NCBI GenBank assembly: GCA_045046905.1 | Contig: JASFYU010000116.1 | Span: 12,135-76,134, forward strand | Direction of reading: 5' to 3' | Source of the DNA: JASFYU01 sp045046905 | GTDB taxonomy: Bacteria; Bacteroidota; Bacteroidia; Flavobacteriales; Flavobacteriaceae | Length of the DNA stretch: 64,000 nt | Part shown: positions 26,131 to 34,554 of the stretch, piece by piece | Numbering within the stretch: position 1 is the first letter of the stretch | Layout: each line of letters begins with the position of its first letter | The notes under the pieces: generated by a model | Database searches by the model: none | The model's input: the letters and a program-made list of their open reading frames with translations, nothing else | Told to the model about the DNA's origin: nothing | Made by a program: the position numbers and the translations under genes

Positions 26131-26886
26131 ATGAAAAAAATAGCACTTATTACTGGGGCCACAAGTGGAATTGGCCTTGCCACGGCAGAACTTTTTGCCG
26201 AAAACAAGATTGATTTGATTTTATGTGGCCGAAGACAAGGCCGGCTGGAGGCCCTAAAGGATAGATTGAGTAAGCATAGCCGGGTATATATCCTCAATTT
26301 TGACGTGAGTGACAAGCTTGCCGTCTTTGATGCCATTGCATCTCTACCCAAAGATTTTTCGGAGATAGATATTTTAATCAATAATGCCGGTAATGCCCAT
26401 GGCCTTGATTCTTTCGAAGATGGGAGTTTAGAAGATTGGGATGCCATGTTAGATATTAATGTAAAAGGGTTGCTTTATGTTACCAAGGCAATTCTTCCTA
26501 AAATGGTACTGCAAAAGTCAGGGCACATTATTAATATTGGATCGATTGCAGGAAAAGAAATATATCCTAAAGGAAATGTATATTGTGCTAGTAAATATGC
26601 GGTCGATGCTATAAATAAATCTATGCAAGTAGATTTGAACCCCTATGGTATTCGTGTAGGGGCCGTTAACCCGGGAGCGGTGGAAACAGAATTCAGCAAT
26701 GTGCGTTTTAAAGGTGATGACCAACGTGCCCACAATGTGTATGAAGGCTTTCAGCCCTTACGCCCAGAAGATATTGCCGATATCATCTATTTTGTGGTCA
26801 CGCGCCCTTACCATGTGAATATTGCCGATTTGGTCGTACTGCCTACCGCTCAGGCTTCTGCTAATCTAATTAAAAAAGAAGTATGA
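26131..26886 (+). CDS. short-chain dehydrogenase/reductase (SDR), YdfG-like
   Basis: 251 residues. NAD(P)-binding TGATSGIG at residues 8-15, the NNAG motif near 88, and the catalytic YxxxK (YCASK) near 151. Such enzymes reduce 3-hydroxy acids such as serine or malonic-semialdehyde derivatives, using NADP. The Arg in CGRRQGR after strand 2 favours NADPH. Substrate unknown. The gene is 128 bp upstream of the AlbA_2 protein. Confidence 0.9.
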   Translation: MKKIALITGATSGIGLATAELFAENKIDLILCGRRQGRLEALKDRLSKHSRVYILNFDVSDKLAVFDAIASLPKDFSEIDILINNAGNAHGLDSFEDGSLEDWDAMLDINVKGLLYVTKAILPKMVLQKSGHIINIGSIAGKEIYPKGNVYCASKYAVDAINKSMQVDLNPYGIRVGAVNPGAVETEFSNVRFKGDDQRAHNVYEGFQPLRPEDIADIIYFVVTRPYHVNIADLVVLPTAQASANLIKKEV

Positions 26887-27014
26887 GCAAAGTGTTCAGC
26901 TTTGTAGTTAAAGAAAACTGCCAAGCGGGCCGTTGAATAGGGGTCTAAAAGAATAGATTGCTTCACTCCTGTTCGCAATAAAGGGCAAAAAGAATACAAG
27001 CATTAACACGAAAA

Positions 27015-28151
27015 ATGATTAACAAACGCCTTTTAGTCAAGAACCTTCTCGCCCACAATGATGAGAATAGCTTTTACGACAAAAAACGTTTTATAGATAT
27101 CGGTAGAAAAGAAGGCAAGGCAAAATTTTTAAAACATGTCTGCGCTCTGGCCAATAGTAATCCTAAAAACAGTTCTTTTATTGTTGTTGGGGTCGAGGAT
27201 GAGGACAATACCATTGTTGGTGTTGATTTTTTTGATGACAGTAAGATCCAAAATTTGGTAAATGCCTATTTGGATAATCCCCCGTTGATTGCGTATGAAA
27301 ATATTCCGTTCCCACATTTACCTGAAGGAAAAGTGATAGGCTTGGTCACCATTACATCCAATGGAAAAGTATGTGCCCTTCGCAAAAATATATGGAAATA
27401 TTATGGGGGTATGATTTTTTTTCGAGAGGGTAGCATCAGTATGCCCAAGGCCTATGATATAGAGCTGAAGAATATAAATTCAGAGGACGTGGCCCTTATT
27501 GAACAACATGCCCGAAACAATATAGAGCTCACCTTAGACGGGGTTATCGATTTTATCAATAATCGTCATAAAGATATAGAAAGCAGCTACAAGGTTTTCA
27601 AGGAGCAGTTTGTGGTCTGCTGGGCCGGAAATCGAAAAAAAGTGAATGGGGAAACCTATTTTTCTAGGGTAGATATTGAATTGATCAATGAACAGGTAAA
27701 ACTCTTTTATTCAACCTTCGATGAGATTACAATTACATATGATGAACATTCTTTTACAACAGTTGAGTATGTACAACTGGGTCTGGGGGCAAAACAAAAG
27801 TATTACCCCTTAGAAAAAGTAGTCATTCATTTTGAGGACAACGGCAAATATCAAATACAAAGTGATCTGGTTTTTGAACCCCCACAATATGACAAAAAGG
27901 CATTGCATCATATTTTTAATGCCAACAATGCCCTACTTGAGAAGTTGGAGAAGAAAATTGATTTAAAACCTGCTGAAAAAATTGATCTAAAACAGCTTCC
28001 TAACACCTATTTAATGTGTTATCTCAACGGATTTGAAGACGCCAAGAATCAGATGGAAAATGCCAGATCAGCTGCAAAAAAATATGATAGACAACTCTAT
28101 AGCTCATTAAAAGAATCACTGCGAATCTTGCGCAAGGTGAAATACAGTTGA
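27015..28151 (+). CDS. AlbA_2 / Schlafen-type domain protein
   Basis: 378 residues, cytosolic. The N-terminal 110 residues fit an AlbA_2 (Schlafen-related, nucleic-acid-linked) domain: KFLKHVCALANSN, SFIVVGVEDEDNTIVGVDFF, and PFPHLPEGKVIGLVTI. The rest (residues 150-378) is not a known fold that I recognise. AlbA_2 domains are often found in transcription regulators or predicted nucleases. It converges on the serine hydrolase gene, with a 7-bp gap. Confidence 0.7.
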   Translation: MINKRLLVKNLLAHNDENSFYDKKRFIDIGRKEGKAKFLKHVCALANSNPKNSSFIVVGVEDEDNTIVGVDFFDDSKIQNLVNAYLDNPPLIAYENIPFPHLPEGKVIGLVTITSNGKVCALRKNIWKYYGGMIFFREGSISMPKAYDIELKNINSEDVALIEQHARNNIELTLDGVIDFINNRHKDIESSYKVFKEQFVVCWAGNRKKVNGETYFSRVDIELINEQVKLFYSTFDEITITYDEHSFTTVEYVQLGLGAKQKYYPLEKVVIHFEDNGKYQIQSDLVFEPPQYDKKALHHIFNANNALLEKLEKKIDLKPAEKIDLKQLPNTYLMCYLNGFEDAKNQMENARSAAKKYDRQLYSSLKESLRILRKVKYS

Positions 28152-28158
28152 TCGTTTA

Positions 28159-29880
28159 TTATTCTATTTTTTTTCCTATTAATTCCATACCGCCTTGGTT
28201 TAAGGTTACGCTTTCTATTTCGCCCTCTTCATTTTGATTAAAAGTGAGTTGCGCTTCGACTACTTTATAGTAGAACACATTTTCTGTTTTTGGAAATACC
28301 GAAACCTCAGCTTGCCCGGTTGCCTGTGCTTTTAATTGATTCCCATCCTTAGAAATACTAAGAATAAAATTAGGAGCCAATTGGTATTTGCCTGTGTATG
28401 TTTCTAGAACTTTTTCATTTATACTAATTTCTTTGACCAAACCATCGGGGTCTACCCCCAGTTCTTTCAGCTTCTCTATTGCATTTTGGCTACCCGGATT
28501 TAGCTCTAGTGATTTACTATAATTCACAATGGCTTGTTCTTTATCTCCATTTTTCATTAATGCCTCGCCATAACTGTCATAAACATTGGAAGAATTCGGA
28601 TACGCTTCCGTATTTAGCTTAAATACCGCAATGGCCTTTTCGACCTCTTCGCTTCTCAGGTAACGGTAACCCAATTGATTTAGTTGAGTTTCAGAAAAAT
28701 CAAATTCTTCAGCTTGGTTTTTCTTTAGATTCCAATAGGTTTTCAAGCCTGTTTCTATTCCGTTCTGATCAATACTATTTTGAAGTTTAATGGCTATCGA
28801 AGGTTTTATTTTGTTTAGGGGTGACGCTGGTCGCAGTATATGAATTCCGATATCATCGACCGCTGCATTTGAATTCGACAAAACCACCACGGCCTTATCA
28901 CCGCCTTTGACAAAACCTGCAAAAGTGCGATACCCTCCTGTGCCCCCATTATGCCATACGATTTTCAGATCATCAAAAACCATAGTGTGCCACCCTAGCC
29001 CAACAATGGGTTCGGCACCTTCAATTCTTGAATTTTTGTGCGCCAATTGCATCGCAGGGTAAAGTGCGCTTTTTTCTTTGCCCATATTGGCCGCTAGATA
29101 TTTTAGCATATCAACGGCCGTAGATCGTATCGCACCTGCACCAGCCAAAGTAGTTAAGTCCCAATTTTCAACTTCCTCGCCTCCGCTATGACCCAGGGCG
29201 AGGTTTTTTTTCATAGTTGGGCTAAGAGTGATACCGGTATGGTCAAGATGTAGCGCTTTTGTGATAACCGAGCTCAATAAGTCTTCATAGGTCATAGCGT
29301 TTTTAGTAGCCAAAATATGCCCCAATAAACCCATGGCATAATTCGAATACTCGTACTGCGAGCCAATATCACGGCTTAAATCATAAGTGTTTAGAAACTC
29401 ATATAATAGTTTTTCGGAATAATCTGCAAAGGGGTTCGCTGCATTGGCGGGATTAAAGTTTGAGGGCATTCGGGGCAATGAGGAAGTATGGTTTGCCATA
29501 TGAACCAGTTGTATAGTCGCTCCATTTCTTGTTGGAGCAGTAACGCCTTCAGGAAGGTATTTTTGTAGGTCATCGTCTAGATATACTTTCTTTTTTAAGA
29601 CCATATCTGCCAATAGCAAACCCGTAAAGGTTTTTGAAATGGAGCCTATTTCAAAAACGGAGTGTTTATCAACGGCTTCTTTAGTTTTCAAGGATTTTAC
29701 TCCATAGCTATAATAATGGATGCCAGTTGCATCTAAGATGCCGACGACAATACCGGTGTTGATACCATTGTCAATACGTGCTTTTATATTGTTTTGAACT
29801 TCTTCGGATGGTACGGTCTGTGATTGACAAACAGATAAGAACCCTAGAATAATCAATGGAATAATAAATTTCTTCAGCAT
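28159..29880 (-). CDS. secreted serine hydrolase (beta-lactamase/class C family) with TPR repeats
   Basis: 573 residues. A signal peptide ends near FLSVCQSQ. The class C/AmpC-type domain shows SxxK (SISK) in FEIGSISKTFTG, YxN (YSN) in YEYSNYAMGLLG and HxG in WHNGGTGGYR. TPR repeats cover about 400-480 (YRYLRSEEVEKAIAVF; YDSYGEALMKNGDKEQA), then a small C-terminal beta domain. The enzyme acts in the periplasm or outside, probably as a peptidase or esterase; a true beta-lactamase role is not supported. It is third in a unit with the sigma factor. Confidence 0.83.
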   Translation of the reverse strand: MLKKFIIPLIILGFLSVCQSQTVPSEEVQNNIKARIDNGINTGIVVGILDATGIHYYSYGVKSLKTKEAVDKHSVFEIGSISKTFTGLLLADMVLKKKVYLDDDLQKYLPEGVTAPTRNGATIQLVHMANHTSSLPRMPSNFNPANAANPFADYSEKLLYEFLNTYDLSRDIGSQYEYSNYAMGLLGHILATKNAMTYEDLLSSVITKALHLDHTGITLSPTMKKNLALGHSGGEEVENWDLTTLAGAGAIRSTAVDMLKYLAANMGKEKSALYPAMQLAHKNSRIEGAEPIVGLGWHTMVFDDLKIVWHNGGTGGYRTFAGFVKGGDKAVVVLSNSNAAVDDIGIHILRPASPLNKIKPSIAIKLQNSIDQNGIETGLKTYWNLKKNQAEEFDFSETQLNQLGYRYLRSEEVEKAIAVFKLNTEAYPNSSNVYDSYGEALMKNGDKEQAIVNYSKSLELNPGSQNAIEKLKELGVDPDGLVKEISINEKVLETYTGKYQLAPNFILSISKDGNQLKAQATGQAEVSVFPKTENVFYYKVVEAQLTFNQNEEGEIESVTLNQGGMELIGKKIE

Positions 29881-29933
29881 GATTTTAAATATGAGTTAGT
29901 ATTTTCAGGTAGTTTTTGAATGATGATTTGATG

Positions 29934-30527
29934 TTATTCCTCTAGCACCCGTATAAGTTCGTTAATTTTCTTTAGTCTAGGGCTGTATATCTTTTTTACG
30001 ATCCAGCGACTATAAAAGTATGTGGCAATTACGGTAGCTAGGCCGATGAATGTCAGTATGATCAAAAATTTGAAATCAATAATACCATCTAAATAAGGGC
30101 CGGCTATGAATAAAAAATACCCTGTCATCGGTGGTAGAACATACCAGTATAATGCCGTATTTGTCACGTTTTTTAAAAGGCTTACATAGGTTTGGTTCTC
30201 TTTCAAATAATCTAGATAGTTTAAAGTGATCGATTTTGGTCTTTTTTTCTTTAGCGTTCTAAGTCGGATCATATACCAAATAGCCCAAATAACGATTAAA
30301 AAAGAAGCTAGCTTTGATAAGACAAAAGGCACCCAGTATATATAAAACAGAAATACAGGAACTATAGTGAGTGCCGCGATTTGTTCTATGAGGATGCCAA
30401 ATTTAATCTGTCGATGAAAACGGTCTAGGCTAGACTGCATATCGAGTATCAATCTCGACTTCTCGAATTTTACCTGCTCTATTTTGGTAGAGGATTGCCA
30501 AATTTTTATCAATTCATCTTCCACCAT
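29934..30527 (-). CDS. multi-helix membrane protein coupled to an ECF sigma factor
   Basis: 197 residues. After a short cytosolic start (MVEDELIKIWQSS) there are four likely membrane helices, near residues 43-62, 65-83, 122-142 and 148-168. The gene starts 19 bases before the sigma factor gene ends, so translation is coupled. In this place it is a candidate anti-sigma or sensor protein, but it lacks a recognised anti-sigma domain. That role is inference. Confidence 0.65.
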   Translation of the reverse strand: MVEDELIKIWQSSTKIEQVKFEKSRLILDMQSSLDRFHRQIKFGILIEQIAALTIVPVFLFYIYWVPFVLSKLASFLIVIWAIWYMIRLRTLKKKRPKSITLNYLDYLKENQTYVSLLKNVTNTALYWYVLPPMTGYFLFIAGPYLDGIIDFKFLIILTFIGLATVIATYFYSRWIVKKIYSPRLKKINELIRVLEE

Positions 30528-31030
30528 GATACCTTGTTTATACAGTTCAACAATTTTTTTTTGATGCGTTTTATCTTTACAGCGACATTGTTCTCACTAA
30601 GACCTAGAATAGTTGAGATTTCTTTATAAGGCAGTTCTTCTAAGTACAAGGTAATAATAGCTTTATCTGCCTCATTCAATTTTTTAATACAATTTCGAAG
30701 CTTAGTTAGCTGTTCGCTTTGTTTAGTATTTTCTATTTCGGCCTGTACGCCGCCTATAGTAAGACTATGTAGTGGAGGAAATTTCTTTTCCTTTTTAATG
30801 CTGTTAGAACGAAAACGAAGACAGACATTCAGCGTGATTCGAAACATCCAAGTGGCGATAGAGGCCTTGTCTTTAAACGAGGGCATCGATTTCCAGATAT
30901 GGATGAGCACTTCTTGAAAAAGGTCTTTGGTGTCGTCAGAATCTTTGGCATAGACCGAACAGATTCTGAATAGCTTCTGTTGGTTTTGTTCCAAAGCCGT
31001 TAAAAAAATAACCTCTAGTTCTTTGTTCAT
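30509..31030 (-). CDS. ECF-type RNA polymerase sigma factor
   Basis: 173 residues, sigma-70 family. Region 2 is near residues 20-80 (DLFQEVLIHIWKSMPSF; ATWMFRITLNVCLRF) and region 4 near 110-160 (ADKAIITLYLEELPYKEISTILGLSENNVAVKIKRIKKKL). Region 3 is absent, as in ECF sigmas. It likely controls its own unit (membrane protein and serine hydrolase). Regulon outside the window is unknown. Confidence 0.9.
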   Translation of the reverse strand: MNKELEVIFLTALEQNQQKLFRICSVYAKDSDDTKDLFQEVLIHIWKSMPSFKDKASIATWMFRITLNVCLRFRSNSIKKEKKFPPLHSLTIGGVQAEIENTKQSEQLTKLRNCIKKLNEADKAIITLYLEELPYKEISTILGLSENNVAVKIKRIKKKLLNCINKVSWWKMN

Positions 31031-31110
31031 TCTTAGGGCCTCTACTAATTTAGTTACAGGAGCCTTAAAAATATGACAACAAATTCGGTAATTTTATTAG
31101 AAAAAGGTTT

Positions 31111-32061
31111 CTATTGTAAACTGAAAACCTGAGCATGGGTAGGCAGCGAAGGAATAGCGCCATAGCCCGTTGCTGTAATAGCTCCTGCCTTGTTCGCATT
31201 TGCTACCATTTTAGTCAATTGATCAAAATCTTCCAAAATTTGGTAAGGGCTATCCAAGGTAGCGATCTGTTGTAAAAGGCATCCGATGAATGCATCGCCG
31301 GCACCTGTGGTATCTACAGGTGTTACAGGAATACTCGGAATAGTTTGTTTCGTATGTTCAGTACTTACTAAAGTGCCTTCGCTCCCCAAAGTAACCGTAA
31401 TCAGTTTGGTACCGATAGCATGCAGAAAATCACAACATTCATGAACATCGCTTTTACCCGATAATAATTGAGCCTCTTCCATGCTGAATTTACATAGATG
31501 TGCTTTTTCAATAAACGGAGTACATTTTTTTATAAAGGTTTTTTCTTCGCCTTGCCAAAGATCTCCCCTAAAATTAGGATCGAAACTTATAAAAGTATCG
31601 TGGGTAAGAGCATCAAAAAAGTAGCGATGATAGGCATCTTCCAAGTTGCCACCAAGTAAGGCTGTGGCAGCTCCTAAATGAAGAATGTTTCCTTTGAAAT
31701 CTTTTTTAACCGACGAATCATATACGAGTTTTTTATCTGCCCCACGGCTGAATACAAAGTCACGCTCCCCATCTTCCGCTAATGAAACAAAGGCCAAAGT
31801 GGTGAATGTTTTGGATCGTTGGGCTAATGAAATATCTACTGCATTATCCGCCAAGACCTCTAATAAAAACGTACCAAAAGGGTCTTTGCCGACACAACCT
31901 ATAAATTTACTGTTTCCGCCTAGTTTGGCAATAGCGCATGCTGCGTTTGCAGGAGCGCCTCCAGGTTTTTTGGTAAACTCATCAGCTTTGGAAAGGTCGT
32001 TTCCCTGCTTTTCAGCAACAAAGTCTATCAACAATTCGCCAATGCAATATATGGTCTTCAT
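31111..32061 (-). CDS. PfkB-family carbohydrate kinase, fructokinase-like
   Basis: 316 residues. It starts YCIGELLIDFVAEKQG, carries KKPGGAPANAACAIAKLGG near 31-49, and the catalytic DTTGAGDAFIGCLL near 250. This pattern matches fructokinases and related ketohexose kinases. No transporter or glycosidase lies beside it, so the sugar is uncertain. It is separated from the sigma factor by 80 bp. Confidence 0.85.
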   Translation of the reverse strand: MKTIYCIGELLIDFVAEKQGNDLSKADEFTKKPGGAPANAACAIAKLGGNSKFIGCVGKDPFGTFLLEVLADNAVDISLAQRSKTFTTLAFVSLAEDGERDFVFSRGADKKLVYDSSVKKDFKGNILHLGAATALLGGNLEDAYHRYFFDALTHDTFISFDPNFRGDLWQGEEKTFIKKCTPFIEKAHLCKFSMEEAQLLSGKSDVHECCDFLHAIGTKLITVTLGSEGTLVSTEHTKQTIPSIPVTPVDTTGAGDAFIGCLLQQIATLDSPYQILEDFDQLTKMVANANKAGAITATGYGAIPSLPTHAQVFSLQ

Positions 32062-32374
32062 CTGTAGAACGGTTTGAGTGTCTAAAAGTAATCAGAATAA
32101 CGTTTAGTGTTGTGCTGTTCAAGGATTTTATTCTACAATGAAAATGATAGTAAGAGTAGCTGCGGCCGGAAAAATCTAAAGAAGTCATTTTAATCGAATC
32201 TAGGATGAATTATGCCTTGCTTGTTTTCGGCTGTTGTTCTTTTATCTACTACAGCTCCATATTTACATTTTTCTTTTTCGTATTTCGTTGGCCCTTGCTC
32301 GAATGATATCCTATACCTAATTACGCACAAACTCTGGCCTATGAATATAGAACTGGCCAATTTTAGTCTTTTCT
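32062..32374. other. 313-bp interval downstream of the adhesin pseudogene
   Basis: A minus-strand frame (32190-32378) begins at a TTG that overlaps the adhesin stop, but it lacks family features and any PorP/SprF character, the usual neighbour here. I see no gene, hairpin terminator or repeat. Confidence 0.5.
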
Positions 32375-33975
32375 TCAACGGTAGAGGTTAAAATGTCCGA
32401 CGAGGTTTTTTGGTCCGTCTACTTTATTGAAGATGATGATGTACCAATAGTCTCCTGAGGTCATATTGGTCTGGTTATATATTCCTGCCCAGTTTTCTTT
32501 TGGCCTTAGTTTGGTCAGTAGTTTGCCATAACAATTGTAGACATGAATATCGGTATTAGGGTACTGGTCGAGTTTCAGGTTCAAGGGCATCCACCCATCG
32601 TTTATACCATCACCGTCGGGGGTGAAGAAATTGGGTACTATAATGGGGAGGAACTCGATGAATATAATCTGCTCAGTCTCACAGCCCAGTACGTCTCTTA
32701 CCGTTACGGTGTAGTCACCGCTTTGTGAGATAATGAATGTGTTATCACTGCCAAAGCTGTGGTCTTCAATACGATGCTTATAGGGCCTCGGCCCTGGCGA
32801 GCGTAGGCCTCGATAGTGTTTATGCGAGGCTCAGAGAGTTCTAGCGGTAGGTCTTTCGACGGTGGTAAAACTATTAATAGTAATATTAAAACTTCGTTCA
32901 TTGGTACATATGGGAAGGGTCTGTGTTTCGGCATATATATAAATTGTTTGGTTCGATGTAATAAGGTCTACCGAATTTAAGGGAGTGCCAGTTCCTCCAC
33001 TGGCCGTAAAATAGTTGCCGGATGAAAGTAAGGCAGGGTGTGCCCATCTATACATACGGTTATATTATCCTAACTCGTATCGATTGGAGGGATACAGGTT
33101 TCTCGATAGGCCACTTCTAAGTCTCCCAGAATATCATCGGGCAAGTCGGTCAGGGGTGTTTGAATAGAGCCGATGGAGTCACCATCGAGCTCAACAGAAT
33201 CCAAAATACCGTCATTGTCTGAATCGAGATCTAACTAATCATGTATCCCATCCCCGTCTGTATCCACACTGTCACAAGAAATAACCGTATTTCCATTTAT
33301 TATCGGATTGCCCGGAGTTGGAGTTACCGTCTGCCTCGTCCTATAGAGAGTTATACCAATATCTCCTCCAGATATATTGCGATTATTTCCTATCCATATC
33401 CTGACTGAAGCCGTAAAGGTAGAGGACGTTGGGGTAAAGGTAATCGTATTTGTGGGGTTGCTATCAGAAGCCCCCCGCCACCCGATGAGACATTTCGAAT
33501 AATAGTTGGGTGCTTTTATCTGTGCAAACATGACTTGTCGATTCTGCCGGCCGGTGAGGGAGACATCTATAGCATAGGTAGCCGCAAAATTAGTCCAGGT
33601 TACCGCCACCGTATTGTCCCAATCGCCATCGCAACTACCACCCAGTCTTACACGGTCTGAAAATATCTAAAAAAATACGTTAGAATCACTATTGGAACGA
33701 CATGGATTGGTAAATGGGGTCATGATGATGTCTGAGTATATAACCCTAGGCAAACACACTACGCCCTCATTGGCGTCAGAGATGCCGTCATCATCTTCGT
33801 CTCCTTCTACCAAAATCTCCGTAGTTTTTGCTTTGGTATCAAGGTGTGCATGGTCTCCTTTGTCGAGATTATCGCCAATGGGCGAAGGCTCCGGTGGTAA
33901 AAAGGGCAATTATAAACCAAAATCGTAATAGCCTGCCGGCTTTTTTCGAGACTCTGATTTTTTTGGTTCGATCAT
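32375..33975 (-). pseudogene. decayed type IX-secreted adhesin with type-B (CHU_C) sorting domain
   Basis: Fragments in two frames join into one protein. From 5': GDEDDDGISDANEGVV, a jelly-roll-like stretch (TNFAATYAIDVSLTGRQ), VDTDGDGIHD, SDNDGILDSVELDGDSIGS, an Ig-like unit (GNYFTASGGTGTPL; TIYIYAE), and the type-B sorting end (PNFFTPDGDGINDGW ... GHFNLYR). It is broken by in-frame stops at 33910-33912, 33667-33669, 33235-33237 and 33070-33072, and by frame changes near 33040, 32855 and 32777. Stop 33235 replaces the Tyr expected in HDYLDLDSDNDG. The intact ancestor would be a cell-surface adhesin or motility protein secreted by the type IX system. An ATG at 33975 is in the same frame but may not be the original start. 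Confidence 0.88.
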
Positions 33976-34554
33976 AACAGCAAATTTTTGATATTATACT
34001 TTGACTTCCAGAGATGTTCGTAAACCGTTCTAGTGGAATTTGCTCAATTGCTTATGTGTTTTAGGCAATAAAGGTGAGACCCTATTTTTTTAGTCCTCTA
34101 GCCCTTAGGGATACTTAAAATCTATTAACATATGAATGCAGCTTATCGGCTCTGCCATTGTATGGGCGATTCGTATTTGTGGTGAAAATACGCCCTGTCT
34201 TTAAATTGAAGTAGTTATTACTGGTCGTGTTTATGATGTAAATGTAGCATAGCCCTTTTTTATTTAAAAGGATAACCGTTCAATGCAGCCTATTATTTAG
34301 TTATGTAACATTACTCAAGGTGAAGAGTGCCGAAACCCCGATATAAGGAATTGGGAGCTATGACCTATCATCGATTATAAAAGTATTTCGACTCTGAAAG
34401 GAGAGACCCATTTGTCATGTAAAAATTAATGAGACACCCATGATCGCCCGTGGGTATTTGGCTCTGAGGTATATGCCAGGCCAGTGCCTTGCGCTATAGG
34501 TCATGGAGCATTTCGCTCCGTCATATATGTTTGCTGATTACGCCTTCGGGGCTT
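33976..34554. other. 579-bp gene-free interval before nrdJ 3' end
   Basis: No credible reading frame. It has a small hairpin ATGGAGC/GCTCC around 34502-34519, and scattered AT-rich sequence. It may contain the original upstream part of the decayed adhesin, but I cannot recognise it. Confidence 0.5.

Noticed and set aside
32190..32378. Minus-strand frame beginning with a TTG that overlaps the adhesin stop
   Set aside because: Lacks similarity to PorP/SprF or any other family; rare start codon; likely chance.
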